Source: CAWACP01 sp963832965 (GTDB lineage: Bacteria; Acidobacteriota; Terriglobia; Bryobacterales; Bryobacteraceae). From it: DNA of 64,000 nucleotides. A program made the position numbers and the translations under genes. This document shows positions 18,626 through 27,140 of the stretch, piece after piece. The notes beneath the pieces were generated by a model that had not been told where the DNA came from, did not search any database, and saw nothing but the letters and a program-made list of their open reading frames with translations. Each line of letters starts with the position of its first letter. Positions within the stretch are counted from its first letter, which is position 1. The stretch covers positions 248,001 through 312,000 of the forward strand of contig CAWHVW010000005.1 of assembly GCA_963832965.1 (NCBI GenBank), read 5' to 3'.

Positions 18626-19453
18626 TCAGGCGACGTGGTTGGTCAGCGTGCCAATGGGGGCAATGGTGATATGAATCTGATCGCCCGCTTCCAGCGTGAA
18701 CGAATCGGGCGGCACAATGCCGGTACCTGTCAGCAGAAAACAGCCGTGAGGAAAGCTGTTGTGCCGAAACAGATAGTGAACCAATGTGGCGGGATCCCGT
18801 TTCAGGGATTCGAGTGTCGTTGAACCTGTGAACGCGGGCTGTCCGTCGCGAACAAGGCGCAATGTGATTTCAGTGGAACGTGGGAGCGGATCGCTCGAAA
18901 CGAGGATGCACGGTCCCAGCGCGCAACTGCGGTCGTAGACCTTGGCCTGTGGAAGGTAGAGCGGATTCTCGCCTTCGATGTCGCGGGAGCTCATGTCGTT
19001 GCCGATGGTGTAACCGGTGATTTTTCCATTGGGCGTGACCAGCAGGGTGAGCTCTGGTTCGGGCACGGACCACGACGAATCATCGCGGATGACAACCGCA
19101 CTGCCCGGGCCGGCCACGCGATGCGGCGTGGCCTTGAAGAAAAGCTCGGGACGTTCGGCGTCGTAGACGCGATCGTAGAAATCGCCTCCGCCCGCGGCTT
19201 TCGCTTCCTCCATGCGCGCGGCGCGGCTGCGATGGTATGTGACGCCAGCCGCCCAGACTTCCTGACTTCCAATGGGCGCCAGCAGGTTCTGCAGGACGTC
19301 AGGCCCGGTGGGTTCAATGCCAGAGATGCTCCGCTGGAGGTGGTCCGCCAAATCGTCGCGCGCGATCAACGAGTCCCAGGAAGACGCATTTATGACGTAG
19401 GCGTGGCCATCGTGCTCGGCGATCGCGCCGGTGGTGGTTTGGTAGAGTTTCAT
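18626..19453 (-). CDS. Fumarylacetoacetate hydrolase family protein
   Basis: A 275-residue protein of the FAH superfamily, whose members hydrolyse or decarboxylate C-C bonds in aromatic and sugar-acid catabolism using a divalent metal. The metal-site acidic residues appear in SVPEPELTLLV (two Glu) and IGNDMSSRDIEGENPLYLPQ (Asp), followed by KVYDRSCALGPCI. The C-terminal DSFTLEAGDQIHITIAPIG is the family's usual ending. The substrate cannot be fixed; similar acidobacterial proteins are often called 2-keto-3-deoxy-sugar acid or homoprotocatechuate-type enzymes. It overlaps the upstream gene by 4 bp. Confidence 0.87.
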   Translation of the reverse strand: MKLYQTTTGAIAEHDGHAYVINASSWDSLIARDDLADHLQRSISGIEPTGPDVLQNLLAPIGSQEVWAAGVTYHRSRAARMEEAKAAGGGDFYDRVYDAERPELFFKATPHRVAGPGSAVVIRDDSSWSVPEPELTLLVTPNGKITGYTIGNDMSSRDIEGENPLYLPQAKVYDRSCALGPCILVSSDPLPRSTEITLRLVRDGQPAFTGSTTLESLKRDPATLVHYLFRHNSFPHGCFLLTGTGIVPPDSFTLEAGDQIHITIAPIGTLTNHVA

Positions 19454-20019
19454 GATTTTTTGGAAAGCAGACGGTGCAGACCGTCGGCGAAGCTTTCGCC
19501 CGACTCTGTCCAGAGTTGGCGCCGCGGCGCACCGAGGGCGTCATCGAGATCGTGGACGAACTTGAGCAGACTACGGATGTTCGATTGCGCCATGACCAGA
19601 CCGGTGGGGACATCCGTGCGCGGCAGGAAGTTGGCGTCCACGCCAAAGTCCACGCGCAGGTTTTCGCGGAGCTCGTTTTCGAATTGGGGGCCAAAACAGG
19701 CCAGCGTGACCCGCGAAGGCTGGAGCGCCCACTCCCGCTCGTTTTGCCACAGATCCCACGACGTGTCGAACTGGTAGCAACAGTCAGCGTGACGGAAGGC
19801 TTGCGCGGCCGCGATTACCTCCTCAGGCACGAATCCCGGAGCGTACGCATGCTCGAAAACCGCGGGCTCAGTGACGGCGATGGGAACGACGCGCAACGTG
19901 GAAGCATTGCTGTTCAATCGGGAAACCGGGAAAAGGCGCAGGGCCTTTTCATAGAAGCGGAGCATGTTGTGCTCGGTGAAGCCGTCGATCCAGTATGAGA
20001 GATAGAGCTGGTCGGCCAT
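19450..20019 (-). CDS. Conserved hypothetical protein
   Basis: A 189-residue soluble protein starting at 20019 with MADQLYLSYWIDGFTEHNML. It has no signal peptide or membrane segment, is rich in aromatic residues (SWDLWQNEREWAL), and ends in a basic tail. No known domain was recognised. It overlaps the FAH-family gene by 4 bp (ATGA), so translation is probably coupled, and diverges from the MFS gene. Coding is supported by codon character and the tight overlap; the function is unknown. Confidence 0.65.
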   Translation of the reverse strand: MADQLYLSYWIDGFTEHNMLRFYEKALRLFPVSRLNSNASTLRVVPIAVTEPAVFEHAYAPGFVPEEVIAAAQAFRHADCCYQFDTSWDLWQNEREWALQPSRVTLACFGPQFENELRENLRVDFGVDANFLPRTDVPTGLVMAQSNIRSLLKFVHDLDDALGAPRRQLWTESGESFADGLHRLLSKKS

Positions 20020-20080
20020 TTGCTACTATCGTAACGTCCTGCGCAACCGGCCTCTTCTTCCCATCTTTCTGATTGTCGCG

Positions 20081-21193
20081 GTGGATGTCCTCGGGCTCAC
20101 CATCATTCTTCCGCTGCTGCCCTTTTACGCGGAGCATTTTGGTGCTTCTCCGGCGGTGGTGGGGCTGCTGGTGTCCACCTACGCGCTCTGCCAGTTGGTA
20201 TCGGGGCCGATGCTGGGCCGCTTGTCTGATCGCATCGGCCGGCGGCCGCTGCTGCTGGTCAGCCAGGTGGGCACGTTCATCGGGTTTCTGATTCTGGCGA
20301 ATGCCTGGTCGCTTTGGGTAGTGTTCCTGTCGAGGGTGATCGACGGTCTGACCGCCGGCAACCTCTCGCTGGCGCAGGCGTACATATCGGATGTCACCAC
20401 GCCCGACAAGCGCGCCAAATCGTTCGCGGTAATTGGAATCGCCTTCGGGCTTGGTTTCCTGATCGGTCCGGCGATTTCCGGGTATTTATCGCAATACGGC
20501 TACGCGGTGCCAATCTATGTGGCCGCGGGCCTCTCGTTCACCAGCATTCTTTGCACCTGGTTTCTGCTTCCCAGACATCGGCCCGAACAGGATGCAACCA
20601 CGCCCCGCCGGTTCGCCATCCTCGATTGGGGCAACTACGTGCGCTTTTTCAGGCAGCCGGGGCTGGGCTCGCTGCTGTTCCAGTTCTTCGCGTTCACCAC
20701 CGGATTTTCCGGCTTCATGGCGGGCTTCGCGCTATTTGCGGAACGGCGGTATGTTTGGCATGGCCACCCGTTCGGGACGCGCGAGGTGGGTTATGTGTAC
20801 GCGTTTGTCGGCCTGCTGGGCATTATTTACCAGGGAGGACTGGTGGGGCGTCTGGTGCACCTGTTGGGTGAACGCCGGATGGTGCGCATCGCGTGGGTGG
20901 TTGCAGCGGTTGGATACGCATGGCTTGGTCTCACGTGGACCGTCCCCTGGCTGCTGGCCGCGGCCGCCGTTCAGTCGTTCGGCTCTGGTTCGCTGCGTCC
21001 GGTGCTAACCAGTCTGATTACGCAGAAAGCGGGCCGGTCGGAAACCGGTGCGGTGCTGGGCTTGACGCAATCGCTGATGGCGGTTTCCCAGATTGTCGCA
21101 CCGTTCATCGCGGGCCTGCTCATCCAGAAGGGACTGCTGGTAACGTGGGCGATGTTCCCGGCGATGGCGTCCGCGGTGGGGTTGCTGCTGTAG
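20081..21193 (+). CDS. MFS transporter (TetA/DHA1-type), uncertain start
   Basis: A 370-residue frame opening at GTG 20081 with about 11-12 membrane helices. It has the DHA1 motif A between helices 2 and 3 (GRLSDRIGRRPLLL) and the motif C-like GIAFGLGFLIGPAISGYL in helix 5. Such proteins are drug/proton antiporters. The first helix actually begins upstream: PLLPIFLIVA is encoded in frame before the GTG, yet between it and a TAG at about 20000 only non-standard codons (CTG, ATT) could start translation. Either a rare start is used, or the helix is trimmed. The C-terminus stops soon after helix 12. The start is 61 bp from the divergent gene's. Confidence 0.87.
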   Translation: MDVLGLTIILPLLPFYAEHFGASPAVVGLLVSTYALCQLVSGPMLGRLSDRIGRRPLLLVSQVGTFIGFLILANAWSLWVVFLSRVIDGLTAGNLSLAQAYISDVTTPDKRAKSFAVIGIAFGLGFLIGPAISGYLSQYGYAVPIYVAAGLSFTSILCTWFLLPRHRPEQDATTPRRFAILDWGNYVRFFRQPGLGSLLFQFFAFTTGFSGFMAGFALFAERRYVWHGHPFGTREVGYVYAFVGLLGIIYQGGLVGRLVHLLGERRMVRIAWVVAAVGYAWLGLTWTVPWLLAAAAVQSFGSGSLRPVLTSLITQKAGRSETGAVLGLTQSLMAVSQIVAPFIAGLLIQKGLLVTWAMFPAMASAVGLLL

Positions 21194-21199
21194 TTGAGG

Positions 21200-21649
21200 C
21201 TAGGCCGGCCGCGCGGACTCGTCGCCACGCAGCTCGATCACATAGTATCGGCAGGGTGTGGTTCCTGCGTTGCGCACGCTGTGCATCTGGTTCGACGCCA
21301 GCCAGATGACCGAGCCCGCTTCCACCTTTTCGGTCTTCTCGTCGAAATATGCTTCCAGCGTTCCCTCGGCCAGAATGATGATCTCTTCGTTGGCGTGCTT
21401 GTGCGGAGCATGGGTAAGAGTGCCCGGGCCCAGGGACGTTTCGTGCATTTCGACGCTGAACCCGCCATGCGTGGCTCCGAGGAAAAATTCCCTCCCTTTC
21501 TTCTCGTCGGTGCCGTCCCAGGGGATCTGTTGGTCGTGGAAGATTCTTGACGACGACATGACTTGAGGCGCCTTTGTTTGCGCGCCGGCGCGTGCCGCCG
21601 CCAGCAGGGGAAGCAGCAGGCTCAAATCTCTTCGCGAGTAATCCATCAT
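21200..21649 (-). CDS. Cupin-domain protein with Tat-like leader
   Basis: A protein of about 149 residues. The leader MMDYSRRDLSLLLPLLAAA has twin Arg followed by a hydrophobic stretch, suggesting Tat export. A single cupin barrel follows, with metal-ligand motif 1 as HAPHKHANEEIIILAEGTLE and motif 2 near GSVIWLASNQMHSVRN. Small cupins bind metal and sugars or act as dioxygenases or isomerases; no specific role is indicated. The frame runs 17 codons further upstream, but the twin-Arg start at 21649 is more sensible. It diverges from the SPFH operon. Confidence 0.82.
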   Translation of the reverse strand: MMDYSRRDLSLLLPLLAAARAGAQTKAPQVMSSSRIFHDQQIPWDGTDEKKGREFFLGATHGGFSVEMHETSLGPGTLTHAPHKHANEEIIILAEGTLEAYFDEKTEKVEAGSVIWLASNQMHSVRNAGTTPCRYYVIELRGDESARPA

Positions 21650-21810
21650 GGTTCTCCCGGGAACGTTCTCGAAGCGCCAGTATCGCACAGCATCAGGCAA
21701 GGCGGCGTGGCCTTGGCGCGGGCAATCTTCCGCAGGAAGGTTCCACTGGACGTGAAGAAGGAAATCGCCTTAAAGTAGCCTTTAGCCCGAACTTTTGCGG
21801 GTGGTTGGCG

Positions 21811-21825
21811 TATACTCCGAAGGAG
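21811..21825 (+). promoter_or_regulatory. -10 element and ribosome site of the SPFH/polyamine operon
   Basis: TATACT at 21811-21816 matches a strong -10 hexamer, though no clear -35 is present. AGGAG at 21821-21825 sits 6 nt before the ATG at 21832. Transcription from this -10 would give a very short leader; this is inference. Confidence 0.45.
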
Positions 21826-21831
21826 CGTTCT

Positions 21832-22869
21832 ATGAGCCTGAGGGATTTCATTCACAAGCAGTTTATCGACATCCTGACGTGGGAGGAGCCCGAGGACGGC
21901 ATCCTCGCATGGCGGTTCCCCATGGAGGACATGGAGATCCAGACCGGCGGCAAGCTCACGGTGCGGGATTCGCAGATGGCCCTGTTCGTCAACGAAGGCA
22001 AGATTGCCGACCTGTTCGGGCCGGGACTGTATACGCTGACTACCCAGAACCTGCCCGTGCTCACCGACCTGAAGAACTGGGACAAGCTGTTCAAATCGCC
22101 CTTTAAGAGCGACGTGTACTTCTTTTCCACGCGGTTGCAGACGGACCAGCGCTGGGGTACCGCCACGCCGATTACAATCCGCGATAAAGATTTCGGTATG
22201 GTGCGGCTGCGCGGCTACGGCATCTACTCGTGGCACGTGGCCGACCCGCGGATCTTTTACACCAAGGTCAGCGGCACACGAGACACCTACCGGGTGCCCG
22301 ATCTGGAAGGGCAACTCCGCAACACCATCATCGGGCTGATGACCAACACGTTCGCCCAGAGCACCGTTCCTTTCCTGGACATGGCGGCGAACCAAACGGA
22401 GCTGGCCGCCAAAATCTCGGAGCTGGCGAAGCCGGTGTTCGCCGATCTCGGCCTGGAGCTTTCCTCCTTCGTAGTGGAAAATCTCTCGCTGCCCGATGAA
22501 CTGCAGGCGCTTCTGGACAAGCGGATCGGGATGAACATGGTGGGCGATATGAATCGCTTCACGCAGTTCGAGGTGGCGCAATCGATGCCCATAGCCGCGG
22601 CGAACCAGGGCGGTGGCGCGGCTGGCATCGGCGCGGGGTTGGGAGCTGGAATGGTAATGGCCCAGAGCATGATGGGCGCGATGCGGCCGCCCGACGCGAC
22701 CCCTCCTCCCGCGGCCGGGCCAGCTCCCGCGGGGCCCGCTCCGAGTGGCCCGGTGACGCCTCCTCCGGCTGGGGCGGCCGGCGCGGACACTAAGTTCTGT
22801 CTCGACTGCGGCAAGAGTATTGCCAAACGGGCGAAGTTTTGCCCCGAGTGCGGCGCCCAGCAGGCTTGA
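21832..22869 (+). CDS. SPFH-domain protein with C-terminal zinc ribbon (YdjI-like)
   Basis: A 345-residue protein. Residues 1-240 form an SPFH/band-7 domain of the virion-core-protein-like type (DILTWEEPEDGILAWRFP, ALFVNEGKIADLFGPGLYTL, RLRGYGIYSWHVADPRIF). A Gly/Ala-rich helix and a long Pro/Ala linker (about 265-315) follow, and a C-terminal double-Cys zinc ribbon ends it (FCLDCGKSIAKRAKFCPECG). In Bacillus subtilis the related YdjI works with PspA at stressed membranes; here no pspA is adjacent. It is the first gene of the packed operon to 28685. The open frame extends upstream, but ATG 21832 has a good AGGAG box. Confidence 0.88.
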   Translation: MSLRDFIHKQFIDILTWEEPEDGILAWRFPMEDMEIQTGGKLTVRDSQMALFVNEGKIADLFGPGLYTLTTQNLPVLTDLKNWDKLFKSPFKSDVYFFSTRLQTDQRWGTATPITIRDKDFGMVRLRGYGIYSWHVADPRIFYTKVSGTRDTYRVPDLEGQLRNTIIGLMTNTFAQSTVPFLDMAANQTELAAKISELAKPVFADLGLELSSFVVENLSLPDELQALLDKRIGMNMVGDMNRFTQFEVAQSMPIAAANQGGGAAGIGAGLGAGMVMAQSMMGAMRPPDATPPPAAGPAPAGPAPSGPVTPPPAGAAGADTKFCLDCGKSIAKRAKFCPECGAQQA

Positions 22870-22889
22870 AAATCGCATAAGATAATGCA

Positions 22890-23243
22890 ATGGCCGAACG
22901 TGGCGTGGAATGGCTGATCGAGGCGCACGGTTGCGACGCCGGGCGGCTGGCCTGCCGGGCCACGCTCGAATCGCTGTTTGACGTTCTGACGGGCGCGCTG
23001 GATCTGCATCCGCTCCAGAAGACGCGATGGCACCAGTTTCCGGTGACCGGCGGCATCACCGGCGTCAGCCTGCTCACCGAATCCCATCTCACCTGCCACA
23101 CCTTTCCGGAACACGGGTCTATTTGCGTGAACGTGTTCTGTTGCCGTGAGCGGCCGGATGTGGATTTCGCCGCGTTGCTTGCGCGGGAACTGTCCGCGAA
23201 GCGCGTCCAGGTGCGGCGGGTCGTTCGGTCCTGGCACCCGTGA
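22890..23243 (+). CDS. S-adenosylmethionine decarboxylase-like protein (SpeD/SpeH class)
   Basis: A 117-residue protein of the short prokaryotic AdoMet decarboxylase type, which makes the aminopropyl donor for polyamine synthesis. The self-cleavage and active-site stretch reads LLTESHLTCHTFPEHGS. Ser65 would become the pyruvoyl group, with His70 and Cys85 (VNVFCC) as the acid/base residues, spaced as in the Thermotoga enzyme (63/68/83). All three are present, so activity is plausible. It lies 20 bp after the SPFH gene and overlaps the next gene by 4 bp. Its partner is the aminopropyltransferase encoded at 25643-27139. Confidence 0.82.
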   Translation: MAERGVEWLIEAHGCDAGRLACRATLESLFDVLTGALDLHPLQKTRWHQFPVTGGITGVSLLTESHLTCHTFPEHGSICVNVFCCRERPDVDFAALLARELSAKRVQVRRVVRSWHP

Positions 23244-23884
23244 GTCAGCCCGCGGCGAACTGTCCGTCCTGTGGCGCGCCAGTAGTGTTCCACTGGCCCG
23301 GGTCGGTGCAGACCGTCTGTCCGTTCTGCAAGTCGATTCTCGTGCGCACGGACGTTGACCTTAGCAAAGTCGGCGTGGTCGCGGACCTTCCACCCGACAG
23401 TTCGCCGCTACAAATCGGCGCCCAGGGCGTGCTCGAAAATACGTCGTTCTTCGTGCTCGGCCGGATACTCTATGAATACGAGTTCGGCGGCTGGAACGAA
23501 TGGCACGTGGTGTATCAGGACGGCGTCAGCGGCTGGCTTTCCGATGCCCAACTTGAGTACGACGTATCCTGGCAGGCGCAGCCGCAACCACCGGCGAGTG
23601 CGTTTCCGCAGAATCCCCAGCGCGAACAGCAGTTCGTCTGGGGCGGCCGGACCTGGCAGGTGACGTCCGTTACGCGAGCGCATTACAAGGGCGTCGAGGG
23701 CGAGCTTCCCTTTCAATACTGGGACAAGTCAGATGTGATTTTTGCCGACCTGCGCACCAGCGACGAGCAGTTCGGCACCATCGACTACACCGGGAATCCT
23801 CCGTTGCTTTTCCTCGGGCGCGCCGTCGGGTTCGATGACCTGCACCTGAAAAACCTGCGCGAATTCGAGGGCTGGCGGCGATGA
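23240..23884 (+). CDS. Zinc-ribbon DUF4178 protein (first copy)
   Basis: A 214-residue protein starting at GTG 23240 (GTGA overlap with the preceding gene). The N-terminus has a zinc ribbon with two CxxC knuckles (CPSCGAPVVF and CPFCKSILV). The rest resembles DUF4178: IGAQGVLENTSFFVLGRILY, GGWNEWHVVYQDGVSGWLSD, and a second, partly similar unit after residue 130. No membrane segment was seen. The function is unknown; DUF4178 genes are often found beside DUF350 and polyamine genes, as here. It overlaps the next gene by 4 bp. Confidence 0.75.
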   Translation: MSQPAANCPSCGAPVVFHWPGSVQTVCPFCKSILVRTDVDLSKVGVVADLPPDSSPLQIGAQGVLENTSFFVLGRILYEYEFGGWNEWHVVYQDGVSGWLSDAQLEYDVSWQAQPQPPASAFPQNPQREQQFVWGGRTWQVTSVTRAHYKGVEGELPFQYWDKSDVIFADLRTSDEQFGTIDYTGNPPLLFLGRAVGFDDLHLKNLREFEGWRR

Positions 23885-25188
23885 GCAGCGCGGCAGTGAG
23901 TCCGCCGGTAGTCAAGGCCAGGGCACTGCAATGCCCCGGTTGCGGCGGGCCGGTGGAGTTGCGAGGTTTCGGCCATACGCTGTCGGTGGTGTGCCCGCAA
24001 TGTCACGCCGTGCTTGACGTCTCCTCTCCACTGGTGCAGATTCTGCAGCGCTCCCAGACGGCTCAGGAACAGGCGCAGCCGAAAATTCCTCTGGGGACGC
24101 GCGGGCAGATCGAAAACGTCGCCTGGGAAGCGATCGGGTTTCAGGTTCGTCAGATTGTAGTGGACGGCGTGCCCTACTCGTGGGATGAGTATCTGCTGTT
24201 CAACCCGTACTACGGATTCCGCTACCTTTCGGAGTACGACGGGCACTGGAACTTCATTCGCACACTCCCGCTGGTGCCGGAAACGTTGCCCGGGGCCAGG
24301 CCTGCCCTTCGCCTGCGCGGCGTCACGTATAAGCATTTCCAGCACTGCGAGGCAACCACGGTGTTCGTCCTGGGCGAGTTTCCGTGGCGCGCGCACCGGG
24401 GTGAGACGGCCACCGTCGATGACTTCATCGCACCGCCGCGAATGATTTCCGGCGAGCGGATGGACGGAGAGGTGGTCTGGTCTCTGGGCGAGTATTGGAC
24501 CGGCGATCAGATCTGGAAGGCGTTCCAGTTGCCGGGACGGCCGAACCCCGCCGTGGGCGTCTATGAAAACCAGCCATCGCCCCATCAAGGCCGCGCGGGC
24601 GCGATGTGGCGCACATTCTTATGGCTGCTGGTGGCGCTGGCCGTAGTGATGTTTTACTTCACCGTATCGGCCCGGCGCGAGGATGTGTACGCCTCGCGAT
24701 ACTACTTCTCGACGGGCACGGGCGGGGAACCCTCGTTTGTCACTCCCATCTTCGAGCTGAAGGGGCGGCCATCCAACGTGGAGTTACAAGTCCACACGGA
24801 TCTGGACAATAACTGGGCTTACTTCGACTTCGCGCTGATCAATCAGGACACCGGCCGCGCCTGGGACTTCGGCCGTGAGATCAGTTACTACCATGGCAAC
24901 GACGGCGGCGATAACTGGACCGAAGGACGTTCGTCGGATTCCGTGAGCATACCCTCGGTGCCGTCGGGACATTACTACCTGCGCATCGAGCCGGAGATGG
25001 ATTCGAAGCAGCCCGGGTCCATGAACTACGATATTTCGATCCGCCGCGACGTACCGAATTACATGTTCATTCTGATAGCGGCTGTTTTGCTGATGATCCC
25101 GCCTGTCGCGTCGACCATGCGGATCGGATCTTTTGAGACGGCGCGCTGGCGGGAGAGCGATTATGGGGCGTCTGGAGGCCGCAAGTGA
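23881..25188 (+). CDS. Zinc-ribbon DUF4178 membrane protein (second copy)
   Basis: A 435-residue protein with an N-terminal zinc ribbon (ALQCPGCGGPVELR and VVCPQCHAVLDV). Two DUF4178-like units span about 55-230 (GTRGQIENVAWEAIGFQVRQ and VPYSWDEYLLFNPYYGFRYL; CEATTVFVLGEFPW). A transmembrane helix follows near 243-262 (FLWLLVALAVVMFYFTVSA), then an extracytoplasmic beta-rich domain (about 265-385) with NDGGDNWTEGRSSDSVSIPS, and a last helix (FILIAAVLLMIPPVAS). The topology suggests a cytosolic metal-binding part joined to a periplasmic sensor or binding domain. It overlaps both flanking genes by 4 bp. Confidence 0.78.
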   Translation: MSSAAVSPPVVKARALQCPGCGGPVELRGFGHTLSVVCPQCHAVLDVSSPLVQILQRSQTAQEQAQPKIPLGTRGQIENVAWEAIGFQVRQIVVDGVPYSWDEYLLFNPYYGFRYLSEYDGHWNFIRTLPLVPETLPGARPALRLRGVTYKHFQHCEATTVFVLGEFPWRAHRGETATVDDFIAPPRMISGERMDGEVVWSLGEYWTGDQIWKAFQLPGRPNPAVGVYENQPSPHQGRAGAMWRTFLWLLVALAVVMFYFTVSARREDVYASRYYFSTGTGGEPSFVTPIFELKGRPSNVELQVHTDLDNNWAYFDFALINQDTGRAWDFGREISYYHGNDGGDNWTEGRSSDSVSIPSVPSGHYYLRIEPEMDSKQPGSMNYDISIRRDVPNYMFILIAAVLLMIPPVASTMRIGSFETARWRESDYGASGGRK

Positions 25189-25373
25189 ATTTCAACCCCT
25201 TGTTCATTGGGTGGGGCGTGCTCGTGCTGGGCCTGACCGGCATGGCTGAGTACAACGGCTGGAGCCTCACGCGCATTAATCAGGTGGAGAACGTTCCCAA
25301 GACGGTGCGCGACAATCCCGGCGCGTATCGATCCACCTATGGCTACTACCACCGGTACATTGGAGGCAAGTAA
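25185..25373 (+). CDS. Small single-pass membrane protein in the polyamine operon
   Basis: A 62-residue protein opening at GTG 25185 within a GTGA overlap. It has one membrane helix (PLFIGWGVLVLGLTGMAEY) and a polar, Tyr-rich tail (YRSTYGYYHRYIGGK). No family was recognised. The 4-bp overlap with the gene before it, and the 3-bp gap to the gene after it, make real expression likely. It may be a small subunit or accessory of the neighbouring membrane proteins. Confidence 0.65.
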   Translation: MNFNPLFIGWGVLVLGLTGMAEYNGWSLTRINQVENVPKTVRDNPGAYRSTYGYYHRYIGGK

Positions 25374-25376
25374 GGT

Positions 25377-25588
25377 ATGAGCGATTTTCACCTCAGCAAC
25401 TTTGTAAGCGCGGTAGTCTACGCCGCACTCGGCATCTTCATTTTGTGGTGGCGTTCTTTGTCATTGATAAGATGACGCCGTATCACCTCTGGACCGAGAT
25501 CGTGCACGACAAGAACCTCGCACTGGCCGTGCTGCTCGGGGCCATGTCGATTGGGATCTGTATCATCATTGCGGCGGCCGTTCATTAA
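25377..25588 (+). pseudogene. DUF350 (YjfL-like) membrane protein with a one-base frameshift
   Basis: From ATG 25377 the frame reads SDFHLSNFVSAVVYAALGIF and then meets a TGA after 33 codons. Adding one T to the TTTT run at 25441-25444 restores a 70-residue DUF350 protein that continues VVAFFVIDKMTPYHLWTEIV and ends with GAMSIGICIIIAAAVH at the TAA of 25586-25588. The restored length and two-helix layout fit one DUF350 repeat unit (E. coli YjfL has more). The reading frame is otherwise undamaged, so a sequencing error, slippage-prone expression or a fresh mutation are all possible. It lies 3 bp after the preceding stop. Confidence 0.8.
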
Positions 25589-25642
25589 GAGAGACCGCTC
25601 CGTCACCGTCGCGGTTCGGAAGCCTCGCGCGGGTTCGCGAAT

Positions 25643-27139
25643 TTGACTGTAGCTCTATTTATCTCTGTTTTCCTGATTGCGGCCTGCGGGCTCATCTATG
25701 AGCTGATCGCGGGCACGCTCGCCAGCTACCTGCTTGGTGACAGCGTTTTCGAGTTTTCCACCATCATCGGCTGCTATCTGTCCGCCATGGGCATCGGCAG
25801 CTTCCTGTCGAAATATCTCGTCCGCGGATTAGTAGCTCGCTTTGTCTCTATCGAACTAATGGTGGCCGTGGTGGGCGGCTTTTCGTCATCCATGCTGTTT
25901 CTGGCGTTTGCCTACACCCAGGGGTTTCAACTCATCCTGTATGCCGTGGTGCTGGCCGTGGGAATTCTGGTTGGCCTGGAGATTCCATTGCTCATGCGGA
26001 TTCTCAAGGAGCGCTTCCAGTTCCGCGATCTGGTGGCTCGCGTCCTTACCTTCGATTACCTGGGCGCCCTGGGTGCTTCCATTCTGTTTCCTGTGCTGCT
26101 GGTTCCCAAGCTCGGGCTGGTGCGCTCCGCGCTGCTGTTTGGGCTGATGAACGCCGGTGTGGCATTGTGGTCCACCTGGCTGTTTCAGGAGCAGATCGGC
26201 CGGATCTATTCCCTGCGCGTGAGCTGCATCGTGGTGACCGCGGCGCTGGGCACTGGCATGGTTTTTGCGGATGCAATCTCCTCGGCGGCCGACAACAGCC
26301 TGTATGCCGATGACGTGATCTTCAGCCGCAACACCCGCTATCAGCGGATTGTACTCACCAAGTGGAAGGACGATCTGCGGTTGTTTCTCAATTCGCACCT
26401 GCAGTTCAGCTCCCGCGACGAGTATCGGTATCACGAGGCGCTGGTGCATCCCGGGCTGGCGTCGCTTCCGGGGGCGCGGCGCGTTCTGGTGCTGGGCGGC
26501 GGCGACGGTCTGGCCGTGCGTGAAATCCTGAAGTATCCCGCGGTGGAGAGCATCACTCTGGTGGATCTGGACCCGGAGATGACGAAGCTTTTCTCCACCC
26601 ACCCGGTGCTCTCCGGGCTGAACAACCATTCGCTCACCTCGCCGCGCGTACACGTCATTAACGCCGACGCGTTTCCCTGGCTGGACAGCAATGAGGAGAT
26701 GTTCGATTTTGTGGTGGTGGATTTTCCGGACCCCACCAGCTACGCCCTGGGTAAGCTCTACACAACCGCTTTCTATCGGCTGATGGGGCGGCACCTGCGC
26801 TTGGGCGGTTTGGCCGTTGTGCAGAGTACATCGCCACTGTTCGCGCGGCAATCCTACTGGTGTATTGCCAATACCCTGAAAGACGCTGGGTGGAACATCT
26901 GGCCGTATCACGTTTACGTGCCGTCGTTCGGCGAATGGGGTTTCATGCTGGCCAGCCACGATGGATACGAGCTGCCGCGCGCTCTTCCCGCGGGTCTGCG
27001 TTTCCTGTCGCTCGGAAACGTGGGAGAAATGTTCGTCTTTCCGAATGATATGGTGCCGGTTGCGGCCGACGTGAATCGGCTGAACAGCCAGGTGCTGGTC
27101 CGCTACTACGAGCGCGACTGGAAGGACATCGTGCACTGA
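25643..27139 (+). CDS. Membrane-anchored polyamine aminopropyltransferase (SpeE-like)
   Basis: A 498-residue fusion. Residues 1-215 hold about seven membrane helices (ISVFLIAACGLIYELIAG, then FSTIIGCYLSAMGIGSFLSK). The C-terminal 280 residues form a spermidine-synthase domain with GGGDGLAVREILKYPAVESI for dcAdoMet binding, VDLDPEM, and VVVDFPDPTSYALGKLYTTA carrying the catalytic Asp. It would transfer aminopropyl groups from decarboxylated AdoMet to an amine at the inner face of the membrane; the acceptor is unknown. TTG 25643 is the start; an in-frame ATG occurs only deep in the membrane part. It precedes the flavoprotein gene by 1 bp. Confidence 0.9.
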   Translation: MTVALFISVFLIAACGLIYELIAGTLASYLLGDSVFEFSTIIGCYLSAMGIGSFLSKYLVRGLVARFVSIELMVAVVGGFSSSMLFLAFAYTQGFQLILYAVVLAVGILVGLEIPLLMRILKERFQFRDLVARVLTFDYLGALGASILFPVLLVPKLGLVRSALLFGLMNAGVALWSTWLFQEQIGRIYSLRVSCIVVTAALGTGMVFADAISSAADNSLYADDVIFSRNTRYQRIVLTKWKDDLRLFLNSHLQFSSRDEYRYHEALVHPGLASLPGARRVLVLGGGDGLAVREILKYPAVESITLVDLDPEMTKLFSTHPVLSGLNNHSLTSPRVHVINADAFPWLDSNEEMFDFVVVDFPDPTSYALGKLYTTAFYRLMGRHLRLGGLAVVQSTSPLFARQSYWCIANTLKDAGWNIWPYHVYVPSFGEWGFMLASHDGYELPRALPAGLRFLSLGNVGEMFVFPNDMVPVAADVNRLNSQVLVRYYERDWKDIVH

Positions 27140-27140
27140 T

